Below, piece after piece: positions 50,777-59,079 of a stretch of DNA of 64,000 nucleotides. Made by a program: the position numbers and the translations under genes. The notes beneath the pieces are model-generated. The model was not told the origin of the DNA and made no database searches. It was given only the letters and a program-made list of their open reading frames with translations. Each line of letters starts with the position of its first letter. Within the stretch, counting starts at the first letter, position 1. Origin of the DNA: Pseudomonadota bacterium (GTDB lineage Bacteria; Pseudomonadota; Alphaproteobacteria; Rhizobiales; Xanthobacteraceae); the NCBI GenBank assembly GCA_023386635.1, contig JAEWJH010000110.1, forward strand, positions 25,596-89,595, in the 5' to 3' direction.

Positions 50777-51318
50777 TCCGCTGGCTGCTCCTCCTGTTCG
50801 GCGGTCTGGTGCTGGGCGGCATCGTCCATCTCGCCACCATCATGATGGTGCCGCGTACGGCGACCCAGGATGCCTATGCCCGCCTCTCGCCGGTCGCGCC
50901 GGTGAACGCGATCGCCCAGATCGACGCGCCGCAGCCGGACAAGGCGCTGCTCACCTATATGGACCCTGCCTTCGCGCTGGCGGTCTGCCGCTACGATCTT
51001 TCCGGCGGTTCGCTGAAGTTCAGCGTCCCGGTCAGCCAGGCCTATACCTCGGTGACGTTCTATTCGCGCTACGACGTCGCCTACTACGCGATCAACGATC
51101 GCGCCGCCGGCCGTCGCGTGATCGAGCTTGACCTGATGACGCCGGAGCAGCGCGCGCAAATTCCCGAGGACGAGGACGTCACCGCCGCCGACCGGCTGAT
51201 CGTCGAGACGCCGACGGTGACAGGGCTGATCGCGGTACGCGCGCTGGCGCCGGAGCCGGGCCTGATGGCGATGGCCCGCGCGTCGCTCACCGCGGCGAAG
51301 TGCAATCTGGTGAAGTGA
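50773..51318 (+). CDS. DUF1254 domain protein
   Basis: 181 residues. An N-terminal TM anchor (MIRWLLLLFGGLVLGGIVHL) precedes a DUF1254 segment with MVPRTATQDAYARLSPVAPVN and SGGSLKFSVPVSQAYTSVTF followed by YSRYDVAYYAINDRAAG. It is shorter than the stand-alone family. Coupled to the DUF1214 gene upstream and convergent with the lipoprotein gene, with 1 bp between stops. Confidence 0.85.
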   Translation: MIRWLLLLFGGLVLGGIVHLATIMMVPRTATQDAYARLSPVAPVNAIAQIDAPQPDKALLTYMDPAFALAVCRYDLSGGSLKFSVPVSQAYTSVTFYSRYDVAYYAINDRAAGRRVIELDLMTPEQRAQIPEDEDVTAADRLIVETPTVTGLIAVRALAPEPGLMAMARASLTAAKCNLVK

Positions 51319-51319
51319 T

Positions 51320-52108
51320 CTACTTGCTGACCGGGAAGTAGCGCACCCGCGCCACCGGCGCGAACGACTGTCCGCGCGCGTCGATCGCAGCGCGCAGCGA
51401 CCGCAATCCGGTTTCGACTTCCACCGCCAGCGGCGACGGCGTCATCACCACCAGCCGCTCCAGCGCGTAACGATAGCCGACGAAGCGGTCGTTGAGCGAC
51501 TGCGTCACCCATGCGACGATATTGTTGTTCTCGCGGATGCGCGCGAGTGCGCCGGTGCGTTCCGGCGGCGGCGAGCGGGTGAAATCGAGCGCGCGCTTGC
51601 GCTTCTCGTCGATCGTGCTCACCCGCGTCGCGGTCTCGTAAAACGCCGGCAGCCGCGTAAGGTCGTTGCGGATATCCTCGATCAGCTTCTGGTAGCGCGC
51701 GGTCGGCGAGCGATAGCCCTCGCCCAGCAGTTTTTCGGCATAGGCCTCGCGCGGCATCCGGTTGTCGCGGCTATAGCCGCGCATCCCGTATTCGCCGAGC
51801 ACGCTGTCCCAGTGCTTGCGGTCGTAGGGCGGCTCGATCAGCGGATAGCCGAGGTCGCGCAGCAGGCGCTCGTCGTCGGTGAACTGAAAATGCGAAACCT
51901 GGATGCTGCCGGTCACGTCGCGGGTATCGACGGCGGCCGAGCCCATCCAGTCATGGATATCGTCGCGCACCAGCGAGGGGCGCACTTCGCCGAAATTACC
52001 CTGGGTGCAGGCGGTGAGCAGCGATCCCGCGATCAGCGCCGAAGCTGCGGCCAGGGCTGTGCGACAACCTGCAGCGCGGCAGCGCGTGACGCGCGTGCGG
52101 GATGCCAT
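51320..52108 (-). CDS. Predicted lipoprotein of unknown function
   Basis: 262 residues. A long n-region (MASRTRVTRCRAAGC) and hydrophobic core end in the lipobox LTAC (Cys about 34), followed by TQGNFGEVRPSLVRDDIHDWM, a segment VSHFQFTDDERLLRDLGYPL, then helical sequence up to FAPVARVRYFPVSK. Conserved-looking in rhizobia but with no named domain. ATG 52108 gives a normal signal peptide; ATG 52183 would overlap the preceding small gene. Confidence 0.7.
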   Translation of the reverse strand: MASRTRVTRCRAAGCRTALAAASALIAGSLLTACTQGNFGEVRPSLVRDDIHDWMGSAAVDTRDVTGSIQVSHFQFTDDERLLRDLGYPLIEPPYDRKHWDSVLGEYGMRGYSRDNRMPREAYAEKLLGEGYRSPTARYQKLIEDIRNDLTRLPAFYETATRVSTIDEKRKRALDFTRSPPPERTGALARIRENNNIVAWVTQSLNDRFVGYRYALERLVVMTPSPLAVEVETGLRSLRAAIDARGQSFAPVARVRYFPVSK

Positions 52109-52118
52109 CGGGTGACGA

Positions 52119-52313
52119 TCAGCGCGCAGCGCGCCGGCGACGACGGCGGCCGGACGTGTTGCCAGCGGTCGGCGCCAGTCCATTATCCGGATCGTCCGCC
52201 ATCCGCTCGATGCGGACGACCGGCAGGATCACCACGGTCGCAGATACGGTATCGCTGCGGCGTTTTGCCGACGCCGGCCGCGCTCCTTCCGGAAACTGGA
52301 TTATCTGGCCCAT
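52119..52313 (-). CDS. Small conserved protein, MGQIIQFP type
   Basis: 64 residues: MGQIIQFPEGARPASAKRR at the start, a hydrophobic strand ATVVILPVVRIERM, and a highly basic C-terminus (SGRRRRRRAAR). ATG 52313 has a GGGGGC Shine-Dalgarno. Not assigned. It lies 10 bp upstream of the lipoprotein gene, so both may share a transcript starting in the CtrA-box region. Confidence 0.55.
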   Translation of the reverse strand: MGQIIQFPEGARPASAKRRSDTVSATVVILPVVRIERMADDPDNGLAPTAGNTSGRRRRRRAAR

Positions 52314-52385
52314 ACAAGCCCCCACTCCATGCGCGTCCCACGTGCAATCCCGGGATCGCGCCCGTGCGATTAAGCGGCGACAGGG

Positions 52386-52401
52386 TTAACGGTCCGTTAA
52401 A
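52386..52401 (-). promoter_or_regulatory. CtrA box (TTAA-N7-TTAAC)
   Basis: On the minus strand TTAA-CGGACCG-TTAAC is a perfect CtrA site (plus-strand GTTAACGGTCCGTTAAA at 52385-52401). It lies between the divergent small MGQIIQFP gene and the DUF2336 gene, about 72 bp upstream of the former and 160 bp upstream of the latter. Confidence 0.6.
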
Positions 52402-52500
52402 CCCACAGGCTCCTGCCGCATTATCCCATGCGGTGTGGCGCAATCGACGGCGTAGGCTCTCCACTATAATCTTATGGGTTTCGTTTCGGAATCCGTTACC

Positions 52501-52516
52501 TTAACCGTCCGCTAAC
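52501..52516 (+). promoter_or_regulatory. Second CtrA-like box near DUF2336
   Basis: TTAA-ccgtccg-CTAAC has one mismatch to TTAA-N7-TTAAC. It is 46 bp upstream of the DUF2336 start. With the perfect box 100 bp away it makes CtrA control of this promoter more likely. Confidence 0.5.
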
Positions 52517-52561
52517 ACGGCAAAGCTAGGGTGACGCTCATCTTTGTACGCGTGGCGTAGC

Positions 52562-53599
52562 ATGAGCATTCCCACTCCCCCCGGTCTCGAAAGCCTGGTC
52601 GATCTCGCCTGTCGTGACGGCGTCGACATACGGCCGACGCTGCTGCGTGTTCTGACCGACCTCTATGTGCAAAAGCTTGTGCATACGAGCGAGGAAGAGA
52701 ACCATTACGTCGCGCTGGCGCAGCGGCTGATCGAAACCGTCGACGAAGCAACCCGCACGCTGGTCGTGGTGCGGCTGTCTGCTTATCCCAATCCGCCGCA
52801 GGCGATGCGGCCCTATCTCGGTCTTGCTGCGCCCAATCCCGCTGCACCCAATCTGGCCGCGCCCGATCTGGCCGCGCTGCCGAAGGCCGGCGATGCACCG
52901 GCAACCGTGCCGAATGATGATTTTGAAGACCCCGATCTGTTCGAGCCGCTCGTCGAAGCTGCCCCGCAGCCGGCGACACCCGCGCTTGCAGCGCCCGTCA
53001 CCGCCGGCGAGCTCGCCGAGCTGTTCTTTGGCGCGACACCGCAGGAGCGCCGTCTCGTCCTGATCCATCTCGACACCATCGCCGGGACCGACATTCAACC
53101 GGTGAACGGACAGGCGGACATCGTCCGCCGTCTGGAAACCGCGGCGCTGCGCCACGACCGGACGGCCTTTGCACACGAACTGACCGGGGCGCTCGCCCTC
53201 GCACCCGCCTTGGCGCAACGCATCGTCGACGACCCGACCGGCGAACCGCTGCTGGTGGTTGCCCGCGTGCTGCGGATGCCGGCATCGGTGTTGCAGCGGG
53301 TGATGCTGTTCCTCAATCCGACGGTCGGTCATTCGGTGCAGCGGGTCTACGAACTCGCCGCGCTCTACGGCGAGATCAGCGAACCGGCGGCGCATCACCT
53401 GCTGTGGATCTGGCAGGAAGCGCAGAAGCAGCAGCGCGCGCCGCTGCAGCCGGTGTTGCACGAGACCGTACTGTGGAACGATACCGAGACCCGCGCGCGC
53501 CGCGCCGCCGCGCCGCAGCCGCACACGCAGAAGCCGACCACCGACGCGCGCAACCTGCTCACTGACTTCCCGCCGCCGTCGCGGATCGGCGCGGCGTAG
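52562..53599 (+). CDS. DUF2336 domain protein
   Basis: 345 residues. The N-terminal helices (SLVDLACRDGVDIRPTLLRV, YVQKLVHTSEEENHYVALAQ) and the HEAT-like repeats further on (TAGELAELFFGATPQERRLV; LALAPALAQRIVDDPTGEPL) match alphaproteobacterial DUF2336. A linker near 95-115 repeats APNPA, APNLA, APDLA. No membrane or catalytic motif. Family members are linked with cell-cycle or stress control in alphaproteobacteria but function is not settled. ATG 52562; CtrA boxes lie 46 and 160 bp upstream. Confidence 0.82.
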   Translation: MSIPTPPGLESLVDLACRDGVDIRPTLLRVLTDLYVQKLVHTSEEENHYVALAQRLIETVDEATRTLVVVRLSAYPNPPQAMRPYLGLAAPNPAAPNLAAPDLAALPKAGDAPATVPNDDFEDPDLFEPLVEAAPQPATPALAAPVTAGELAELFFGATPQERRLVLIHLDTIAGTDIQPVNGQADIVRRLETAALRHDRTAFAHELTGALALAPALAQRIVDDPTGEPLLVVARVLRMPASVLQRVMLFLNPTVGHSVQRVYELAALYGEISEPAAHHLLWIWQEAQKQQRAPLQPVLHETVLWNDTETRARRAAAPQPHTQKPTTDARNLLTDFPPPSRIGAA

Positions 53600-53612
53600 A
53601 ATCGGATTCTCC

Positions 53613-53714
53613 GTTCGTCCCCGCGAAAGCGGGACACCAGTCTTAAGCCAAAGAACTGGATTCCCAGCACAGCGCGTCGAAGAGGCGCGTGAAGGCGCTT
53701 ATGCGCGGGAACGA
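53613..53714. repeat. Palindromic intergenic repeat, family D
   Basis: It starts gttcgtccccgcgaaagcgg with an immediate partner, then accagtctt...aagaactggattcc, and ends gcgcgggaacga. This is the known alphaproteobacterial repeat with facing CCCGC and GCGGG arms. It lies between convergent DUF2336 and DUF1491 genes. Confidence 0.7.
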
Positions 53715-53748
53715 ATGGAGGAGAGAGCGCCGCAGCGTCCGATTTCGG

Positions 53749-54099
53749 CTAATCGACCACTGTGTCGAGGAACGAGCGGCCGGCGCGGTCCTCGACCTCG
53801 ACGATCCAAACATCGGGATCGAACTTGATCTCGCGCGCGAGCGCCGCTTCCACGTCAACCTCGGTCGCCGGCGATTTGCTGCCGACCGTCGCGGTGAACG
53901 CGCGATCCATCGGTCGCGCCTCGTCGAACGCCGACTGCGACGCAGGCGCATAGAGCACGGCGCTTCCGTCGAGCCGCGACACCTTGATGAAAATCGAGCC
54001 CGCCTCCTCCGCGCCGCGCCGGCGCAGCACGGCGGCGACACCCTCGCTTTGACAGCGGCGAAGATAGGCGGCGACCCACAGGGCGGATTTCAGACGCAT
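53749..54099 (-). CDS. DUF1491 family protein
   Basis: 116 residues. The signature MRLKSALWVAAYLRRCQSEG, VLRRRGAEEAGSIFIKVSRL and the C-terminal REIKFDPDVWIVEVEDRAGR match DUF1491, an alphaproteobacterial small beta-rich protein of unknown function. ATG 54099. It lies 35 bp after the peptidoglycan-binding gene on the same strand, so it is likely the last gene of the kinase operon. Confidence 0.88.
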   Translation of the reverse strand: MRLKSALWVAAYLRRCQSEGVAAVLRRRGAEEAGSIFIKVSRLDGSAVLYAPASQSAFDEARPMDRAFTATVGSKSPATEVDVEAALAREIKFDPDVWIVEVEDRAGRSFLDTVVD

Positions 54100-54134
54100 G
54101 GCGACCGCATCGCACGGCCGCGCGCTGGTGACAA

Positions 54135-55007
54135 CTATTCGATCGTTCGGCCCGTGACGACGGCGAGCTCGCGCAGCATCTGGTCGGAGAGCTTGCCGGT
54201 GACCGGCAGCTTGCGGTCCCGCTCGAAGCGCTCGATCGCCGCTTGCGTTTCCGGACCCATCGAGCCGGTCGGCTTGATCTGGCCATAGCCGAAATCGGTG
54301 AGCGCGCGCTGGACCGCCATCAGGCGGTTCGACCCTTGCGGCGGCGCGGTGACCGGTGCCGTGGCCACTGCCGGGATCTCGACCGGCGGCTTCGGAGTCG
54401 TGGTGATCAGGTCGCCGATCGGATCGCCGGCCCGGTCACGACGTCCGGTGGTCTCGTGCTTGCGCGCGACCACCGAGGATTTCGCGACGATGCGGAGCAC
54501 ATCCTCGCTCGCTTCCGGCGTCAGGCGGATACCGGCGGCCGTCGCGAAATCGCGCAGCGCCATATCCGTCCGTGCGCCCCAGATGCCGTCGACCGCGCCG
54601 TCATAGAATCCCTTGTGCGACAGTTCGCGCTGCAGATCGGTGATGATGTCGCCGCGGTTGCGCGGCGCGGCGGCCGGAGACGGCGCAGGAACCGGAACCG
54701 GCACGCTCGCAACAGGCGCTGGCGCGACGACGGGCTGCACCGGTGCCGGCGCGATGATGCGCGGGCGCGGCGCGGACGGCTCCGCCACCTGAACAGTGAC
54801 GCCCTGCGGCTTGCGGCCGAAGATCGGCGCGGGATGCTGGCCCGCCTGCATGAAGAGCGCGTTTGAAACGATCGTCCCCACCGCCAGCATCGCCATGAGG
54901 GTCGCGACGCTCTGGCGCGGATAATGCATCAGCACCGCCAGCGCCAGGGCACCGGTCGACGGCCGCTCGGGTCCGGCTTTGGCGGATCGTTTCGTTCGTT
55001 TAGGCAC
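54135..55007 (-). CDS. Membrane-anchored protein with two peptidoglycan-binding domains
   Basis: 290 residues. A basic N-terminus is followed by a TM helix (about 33-53: SVATLMAMLAVGTIVSNALF), a Pro/Val-rich linker (about 70-115), PG_binding_1 unit 1 (DIITDLQRELSHKGFYDGAV, GIWGARTDMALRDF) and unit 2 (LMAVQRALTDFGYGQIKPTG, MGPETQAAIERFERD). It should bind the cell wall from the inner membrane. GTG 55007 overlaps the kinase gene stop by 8 bp, showing coupling. A sensor or scaffold role with the DivJ-like kinase is possible. Confidence 0.88.
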   Translation of the reverse strand: MPKRTKRSAKAGPERPSTGALALAVLMHYPRQSVATLMAMLAVGTIVSNALFMQAGQHPAPIFGRKPQGVTVQVAEPSAPRPRIIAPAPVQPVVAPAPVASVPVPVPAPSPAAAPRNRGDIITDLQRELSHKGFYDGAVDGIWGARTDMALRDFATAAGIRLTPEASEDVLRIVAKSSVVARKHETTGRRDRAGDPIGDLITTTPKPPVEIPAVATAPVTAPPQGSNRLMAVQRALTDFGYGQIKPTGSMGPETQAAIERFERDRKLPVTGKLSDQMLRELAVVTGRTIE

Positions 55008-56859
55008 GCTTCCTCACTTGCACTGTCGTTGCATCCGGCACGGCGTCCTCAACGGCGTGACCGAGAGATGGTTGATCTGCGCGCGCGACGCGCGCTTGTG
55101 AAATCGGGATCGGCGTGACGCCGTTGCGGTGCGCCTCGCAGTCGAGCGGCAGCCGCACCGTGACGCAGGTCCCCTCGCCGAGCCGGCTGCGGATGGCGAT
55201 ATCGCCGCCGTGCAACTCGACCAAGCCCTTGACGATCGACAGGCCGAGCCCCGATCCCGCGTGGCGCCGGTCATAGGTGCTCTTGGCCTGGAAGAACACT
55301 TCTCCGAGGCGCGGCAGATCCTCATTGCTGATGCCGATGCCGCCATCCTCCACCGTGATGACGATGTGACGGCGCTCCTGCAACGCGCTGACCACGACGC
55401 AGCCGTCGCGATTGCTGAACTTGATGGCGTTGGAAATGAGATTGATCAGCACCTGATTGATCGCGCGCTTGTCGGCGACGATGTCGGGCAGCGCCGTCGC
55501 GACCCGCGCCTTCAGCTCGACGCCGGCTTCACGCGCTTTCAGGCTGAGGATGTCGCAGCAGTTCGCGATCACCGGCCCGGGCGCGAAGCTCTCCGGCGCG
55601 ATCTCGAAATTGCCGGACTCCATCTTCGACATATCGAGGACGCCGTTGACCACCGCCAGCAGGTGCAGGCCGGATTCGTTGATCAGCCGCGCATAGTCGT
55701 CCCGCTGGGCGGCGGCGAGTTGCAGTTCGTCGGCCTTCATCAGCATGTCGGAGAAGCCGATGATGGCATTGAGCGGCGTGCGCAGCTCGTGGCTCATGGT
55801 GGCAAGGAAACGGCTCTTGCCGGCATTGGCGCGCTCGAGCGCGATGCGGGTCGCCTCGAATGCCTGCTCCTGCGCCTTGCGCGGACCGATGTCGCGCAGC
55901 ACCGAGACCACTTCGCGCTCATTGATGCCGGTGTCGGCGCCGGCCTGGCTATCGACCGGACGACAGCGCATCTCGACCCAGACGTAAATCGGCGGCCCAT
56001 CCGCGTCCGGCGCATCGCGTCGAATGCGGAATTCGAGCGACTGCTCGATCCGGCTTTGCGCCGCCTTGGCGATCGCCGTGAGATAAGCCGGGCGATCCGC
56101 CACGTGCACGCGCTGGAACAGGCCCTGGCCGAGCAGCTTGCGCGCCGCCGCGCCGATCAGCGGCTCCGCCGCCGGCGAGATGAACTGCACCGACCCGTCG
56201 CGCGCGTGGCGCGCGATCACGTCGGTCATGTTGCGCGCGAGCAGACGATAGCGGTCTTCTTCCGCGTAGAGCAGCCAGAAGCTCATGCGCGCCAGCGATT
56301 CCGCGCCGAGCGCAATGCCGGTGGCATAGAGCGCGGCGGACACGATGCCGAACGCGGCGAGCGTACCGCCGACATTATGATCGGCTGGCGGCAACAGGCC
56401 GAACCCGGTGAGCAACAACAGCAGGCCGGCGGCGCCGAGCGCCACCGAGGACGCCATGGCCACCACGCGGCGCGACGCCGACAGCGCCGCTTCGAGCGGC
56501 ACGACGACGAGCCAGATCGCCGCGAAAGACGTAATGCCGCCGGTGCGCCACGCCACCACCATCACCAGTCCGGTGAGCGCCAGCGACGACAGCACATGCG
56601 CGCTTTCATAGCGGCCCGTGCGCGAGAGGAAGTAGCCGAGCAGAATCGGTGCGATCAGCCAGGCGAAGACGATGAATTCGAGCCAGTCCGGCACGCCGCG
56701 CACGACAAGATAAAGCGGCAGCGCGGCGAGCGCGGCAAAGCCGCCGAGCAGACGCGGCGCGATGAAGGCGCGATGCCGTGCCGCGGTCAAGGCATCGGAC
56801 CGGGCCGATGGATGAACCAGCGCATCGATATGGTTGCGCAGCGACGCGACAAAACGCAC
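55000..56859 (-). CDS. DivJ-like membrane histidine kinase with PAS domain
   Basis: 619 residues. Several N-terminal TM helices (about 32-190, six segments) form a sensor module as in DivJ, followed by a PAS domain (about 205-330, RLLARNMTDVIARHARDGSV), HisKA with acceptor His357 in FLATMSHELRTPLNAIIGFSD and HATPase_c with NLISNAIKFS, EDGGIGI and GSGLGLSI. The HisKA/catalytic run NGVLDMSKMESGNFEI is the DivJ/PleC type. The likely target is DivK, but this is inference. It leads a likely operon with a peptidoglycan-binding protein and DUF1491. A weak TTAA-N7-CTAAG site is at 56928-56943. Confidence 0.85.
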   Translation of the reverse strand: MRFVASLRNHIDALVHPSARSDALTAARHRAFIAPRLLGGFAALAALPLYLVVRGVPDWLEFIVFAWLIAPILLGYFLSRTGRYESAHVLSSLALTGLVMVVAWRTGGITSFAAIWLVVVPLEAALSASRRVVAMASSVALGAAGLLLLLTGFGLLPPADHNVGGTLAAFGIVSAALYATGIALGAESLARMSFWLLYAEEDRYRLLARNMTDVIARHARDGSVQFISPAAEPLIGAAARKLLGQGLFQRVHVADRPAYLTAIAKAAQSRIEQSLEFRIRRDAPDADGPPIYVWVEMRCRPVDSQAGADTGINEREVVSVLRDIGPRKAQEQAFEATRIALERANAGKSRFLATMSHELRTPLNAIIGFSDMLMKADELQLAAAQRDDYARLINESGLHLLAVVNGVLDMSKMESGNFEIAPESFAPGPVIANCCDILSLKAREAGVELKARVATALPDIVADKRAINQVLINLISNAIKFSNRDGCVVVSALQERRHIVITVEDGGIGISNEDLPRLGEVFFQAKSTYDRRHAGSGLGLSIVKGLVELHGGDIAIRSRLGEGTCVTVRLPLDCEAHRNGVTPIPISQARVARADQPSLGHAVEDAVPDATTVQVRKRA

Positions 56860-57300
56860 GGTTCGTCTGCGACCGGGCCCCGCCGGCCGCCTCCCCTTGT
56901 TATGGAGCGATCCTACCGAGACGCGACTTAAGCGAACGCTAAGGGAACCGGCCGCGCGGCGTCCGCACGCGACGCGATCCCCGCTTTTCGCGGGGTATGC
57001 GGGCCTATTTGGCGGTCATGGTGAAGTTTGTGTTGCGGAATCCCGCATGGTGAACGGTTCGTTGCCGCGGGAACAACACAGGCGGCACCTTTCTCAGCGC
57101 GCTATCGCAAGGCTCGCGGGACATTCGTTCAAATTTGAAACAAATCCCGACAATTCAAATTTGACGAAAACCCAAATCGAAACTGGCGAAAATCCCGCGC
57201 AAGAATTGAACCGCGGCTTCAATCGCCCCTGTTACGGTCCACCCTGTGACGAGCCGGAATGGGAAGCCTGCTTGTCGGACGTTTGGGACAGGGGACCACC
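56860..57300. other. Intergenic region with paired TTCAAATTTGA sites
   Basis: This 441-bp gap separates the divergent DivJ-like and DUF5330 genes. It is AT-richer from 57120 to 57200. The only ORFs are out of frame with any family. It carries the palindromes at 57128-57164 and a weak CtrA-like site near 56928; promoters of both genes must lie here. Confidence 0.6.
57128..57164. promoter_or_regulatory. Two palindromic TTCAAATTTGA sites, 26 bp apart
   Basis: ttcaaatttgaa at 57128-57139 and ttcaaatttga at 57154-57164 are identical over 11 bp, and the first is a full 12-bp palindrome. The 26-bp spacing is close to 2.5 helical turns. They stand 137-173 bp upstream of the DUF5330 start, in an AT-rich patch. 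Confidence 0.6.
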
Positions 57301-57765
57301 ATGTTTTTCCTCGTGCGCGTGGCATTCTGGCTGGGGCTGGTCTGCGTGCTGCTGCCCGGCAGCGGCAGCAAGTCAGGCCCTGAGCTGAGTTCGGTCGACA
57401 CGCTCAAGGCGGTTTCCGCCGCAGGCGCAACGGTCGCCGATATGCGCAACTTCTGCGATCGCCAGGCCGAGGCCTGCGCCGTCGGCGGTCAGGTCGCCGA
57501 GGTGCTGGGGCATCGCGCCCAGGAAGGCGCCAAGACCATCGTCGAATTCATCAGCCAGCAGATGGCCGACCAGGCGACCGGCAGCGCGCGTAAATCCGAG
57601 ACGCACAAGGCGAGCGCGCAGAACACTTTGAACACCGCGGACACCCTGCCCGCGTGGAACGGCACCGCGAACAGCCGCGCGCCGGAGATTTCGGCCCCGG
57701 CGACGGTTCCGCTGCCCCCGGTGCGGCCGCGCCGCGAGGCCAGTGCCGGGCGCCCGGCCGCCTGA
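57301..57765 (+). CDS. DUF5330 domain protein, membrane-anchored or secreted
   Basis: 154 residues. A hydrophobic N-terminus (MFFLVRVAFWLGLVCVLLPG) acts as anchor or signal, followed by the DUF5330 core DTLKAVSAAGATVADMRNFC and AEACAVGGQVAEVLGHRAQE with GAKTIVEFIS, including two conserved Cys. The C-terminal half is Pro/Ala-rich and low complexity. ATG 57301 was chosen over an upstream 14-codon extension. Function unknown; SufE follows on the same strand. Confidence 0.85.
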   Translation: MFFLVRVAFWLGLVCVLLPGSGSKSGPELSSVDTLKAVSAAGATVADMRNFCDRQAEACAVGGQVAEVLGHRAQEGAKTIVEFISQQMADQATGSARKSETHKASAQNTLNTADTLPAWNGTANSRAPEISAPATVPLPPVRPRREASAGRPAA

Positions 57766-57859
57766 GCAGGGCAGATCCCGCCCGAAAGGCGTGCGCGAGC
57801 CTGCCTCAGGCTATATATGAGCCCTGTGAGGGCGCGCTTCGCCCGGCAGTGGTCAGACG

Positions 57860-58285
57860 ATGACGATCGACGAGATTATCGACAATTTTGCCGTGCTCGA
57901 TGAGTGGGACGACCGTTACCGCTACGTCATCGAACTTGGCCGCATGCTCGACCCGATGCCGGACAGCGATCACGTCGAGGCCAACAAGGTGCAGGGCTGC
58001 ACCAGCCAGGTGTGGATGACGACGCAGGTCGGCCGTAACGCGGCCGGCGAGCCGGTCCTCAGCTTCAAGGGCGACAGCGACGCCCATATCGTCCGCGGCC
58101 TGATCGCGATCCTGCTGACGATCTTGTCCGGCAAGCCCGCGCGCGAGATCGTCGCGACCGATGCGCTCGCGCTGTTCGACAAAATGGGCCTGCGCGCGCA
58201 TCTGACGCCGCAGCGCTCCAACGGTCTGCGCTCCATGGTCGAGCGCGCGCAGAACGATGCCCGCGCCGCGCTCGCGCCGGCCTGA
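57860..58285 (+). CDS. sufE: SufE sulfur-acceptor protein
   Basis: 141 residues. It accepts persulfide sulfur from the cysteine desulfurase SufS for Fe-S cluster assembly. The active-site Cys47 lies in VEANKVQGCTSQVWMTTQV. The surrounding YRYVIELGRMLDPMP and C-terminal LRAHLTPQRSNGLRSMVERA are family features. Not in a suf operon; alphaproteobacteria often keep a separate sufE. Convergent with DUF6456. Confidence 0.95.
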   Translation: MTIDEIIDNFAVLDEWDDRYRYVIELGRMLDPMPDSDHVEANKVQGCTSQVWMTTQVGRNAAGEPVLSFKGDSDAHIVRGLIAILLTILSGKPAREIVATDALALFDKMGLRAHLTPQRSNGLRSMVERAQNDARAALAPA

Positions 58286-58294
58286 TTCCAGCGC

Positions 58295-58876
58295 CTAGGA
58301 TGATTGCTCCGCGAACCAGGTGCGCACCGACGCCTGCGCGCGGCCGGTCGCCTCACCTTCATATCCATAATGACGCGCCAGCCGGTCGAGGCCGAGTTGC
58401 AGGATGACCTTGCCCGAGCGCGCCGGCCAGCCGCGCTCGCGCTCCACATCGGCCAGCATTTTGAGAAAGCAGCACACGTCCATCAATAGTCCGGCAAATT
58501 CCGGCCCCACCGCATCGAGCGCATGATCCACGCGCTGGCGCGCCGCGATCATCACGTCGGTGATGTGACCGTCGCGCCGCGTCCCGCGCACCTGCATCGA
58601 CCAGTCGGCGCCCATGCGCGGCATCATATGCGCGCGGGTGAAATCCGCGCGCAGACGCTCGCCGGCGAGCAGTTGAACCGGCTCGATTAACGGCCGGCCG
58701 TCGCGGCCCTTGCGGCGCGCGAGCCAGCCGAGCGCGCTTTCGGCTTCGTTGACGGTGACGGTGCGCGCGCCATCGGCGTCATGCAGTTGCGCGTGTCCGA
58801 TCGCGAGATGCCGCGCGCGGGGCATGTCGATTTGGGGTTGGGTGGTGGCGGCGCGCGACGGGCTCAAACGCGGCAT
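58295..58876 (-). CDS. DUF6456 domain protein
   Basis: 193 residues. Central sequence VNEAESALGWLARRKGRDGR, LIEPVQLLAGERLRADFTRA, MMPRMGADWS and the C-terminal FLKMLADVERERGWPARSGK with VILQLGLDRLARHYG match DUF6456 of rhizobia. The C-terminal half may be a helix-turn-helix-like bundle. ATG 58876 (MPRLSPSRAA) has an AGAGAGGA Shine-Dalgarno. A 34-bp imperfect palindrome lies just upstream and suggests tight regulation. Function not known. Confidence 0.82.
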   Translation of the reverse strand: MPRLSPSRAATTQPQIDMPRARHLAIGHAQLHDADGARTVTVNEAESALGWLARRKGRDGRPLIEPVQLLAGERLRADFTRAHMMPRMGADWSMQVRGTRRDGHITDVMIAARQRVDHALDAVGPEFAGLLMDVCCFLKMLADVERERGWPARSGKVILQLGLDRLARHYGYEGEATGRAQASVRTWFAEQSS

Positions 58877-58889
58877 GGGCAAATCCTCT

Positions 58890-58923
58890 CTAGGACAATA
58901 TCCTTATAGGATACTATCCCTAG
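58890..58923 (-). promoter_or_regulatory. 34-bp imperfect palindrome upstream of DUF6456
   Basis: The outer arms ctagg...ccctag enclose the perfect inner arms tatcc and ggata (58899-58903, 58909-58913) around ttata. The site lies 14-47 bp upstream of ATG 58876, in an AT-rich patch that also has TATA-like sequence. Its ends match the 19-bp palindrome at 39144-39162. Confidence 0.55.
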
Positions 58924-59079
58924 AATAAGCCACGCCTGCTGCCAAGGGGTTTCCGCATCGCGCCCGGAACACTCGCGCTTTGCGGGTAAGGGGCCCAACG
59001 CCTTGGCAGGCCTCATTTTTCGGCGTCACCGGGATTCGGCGGCCGAACGATATCCACAGGTATATAGGATTCCGATCCG

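Noticed and set aside
50198..51318. Separate DUF1214 and DUF1254 genes read as a frameshifted single gene
   Set aside because: Each has its own membrane anchor and start, with a clean ATGA overlap, so they are two genes.
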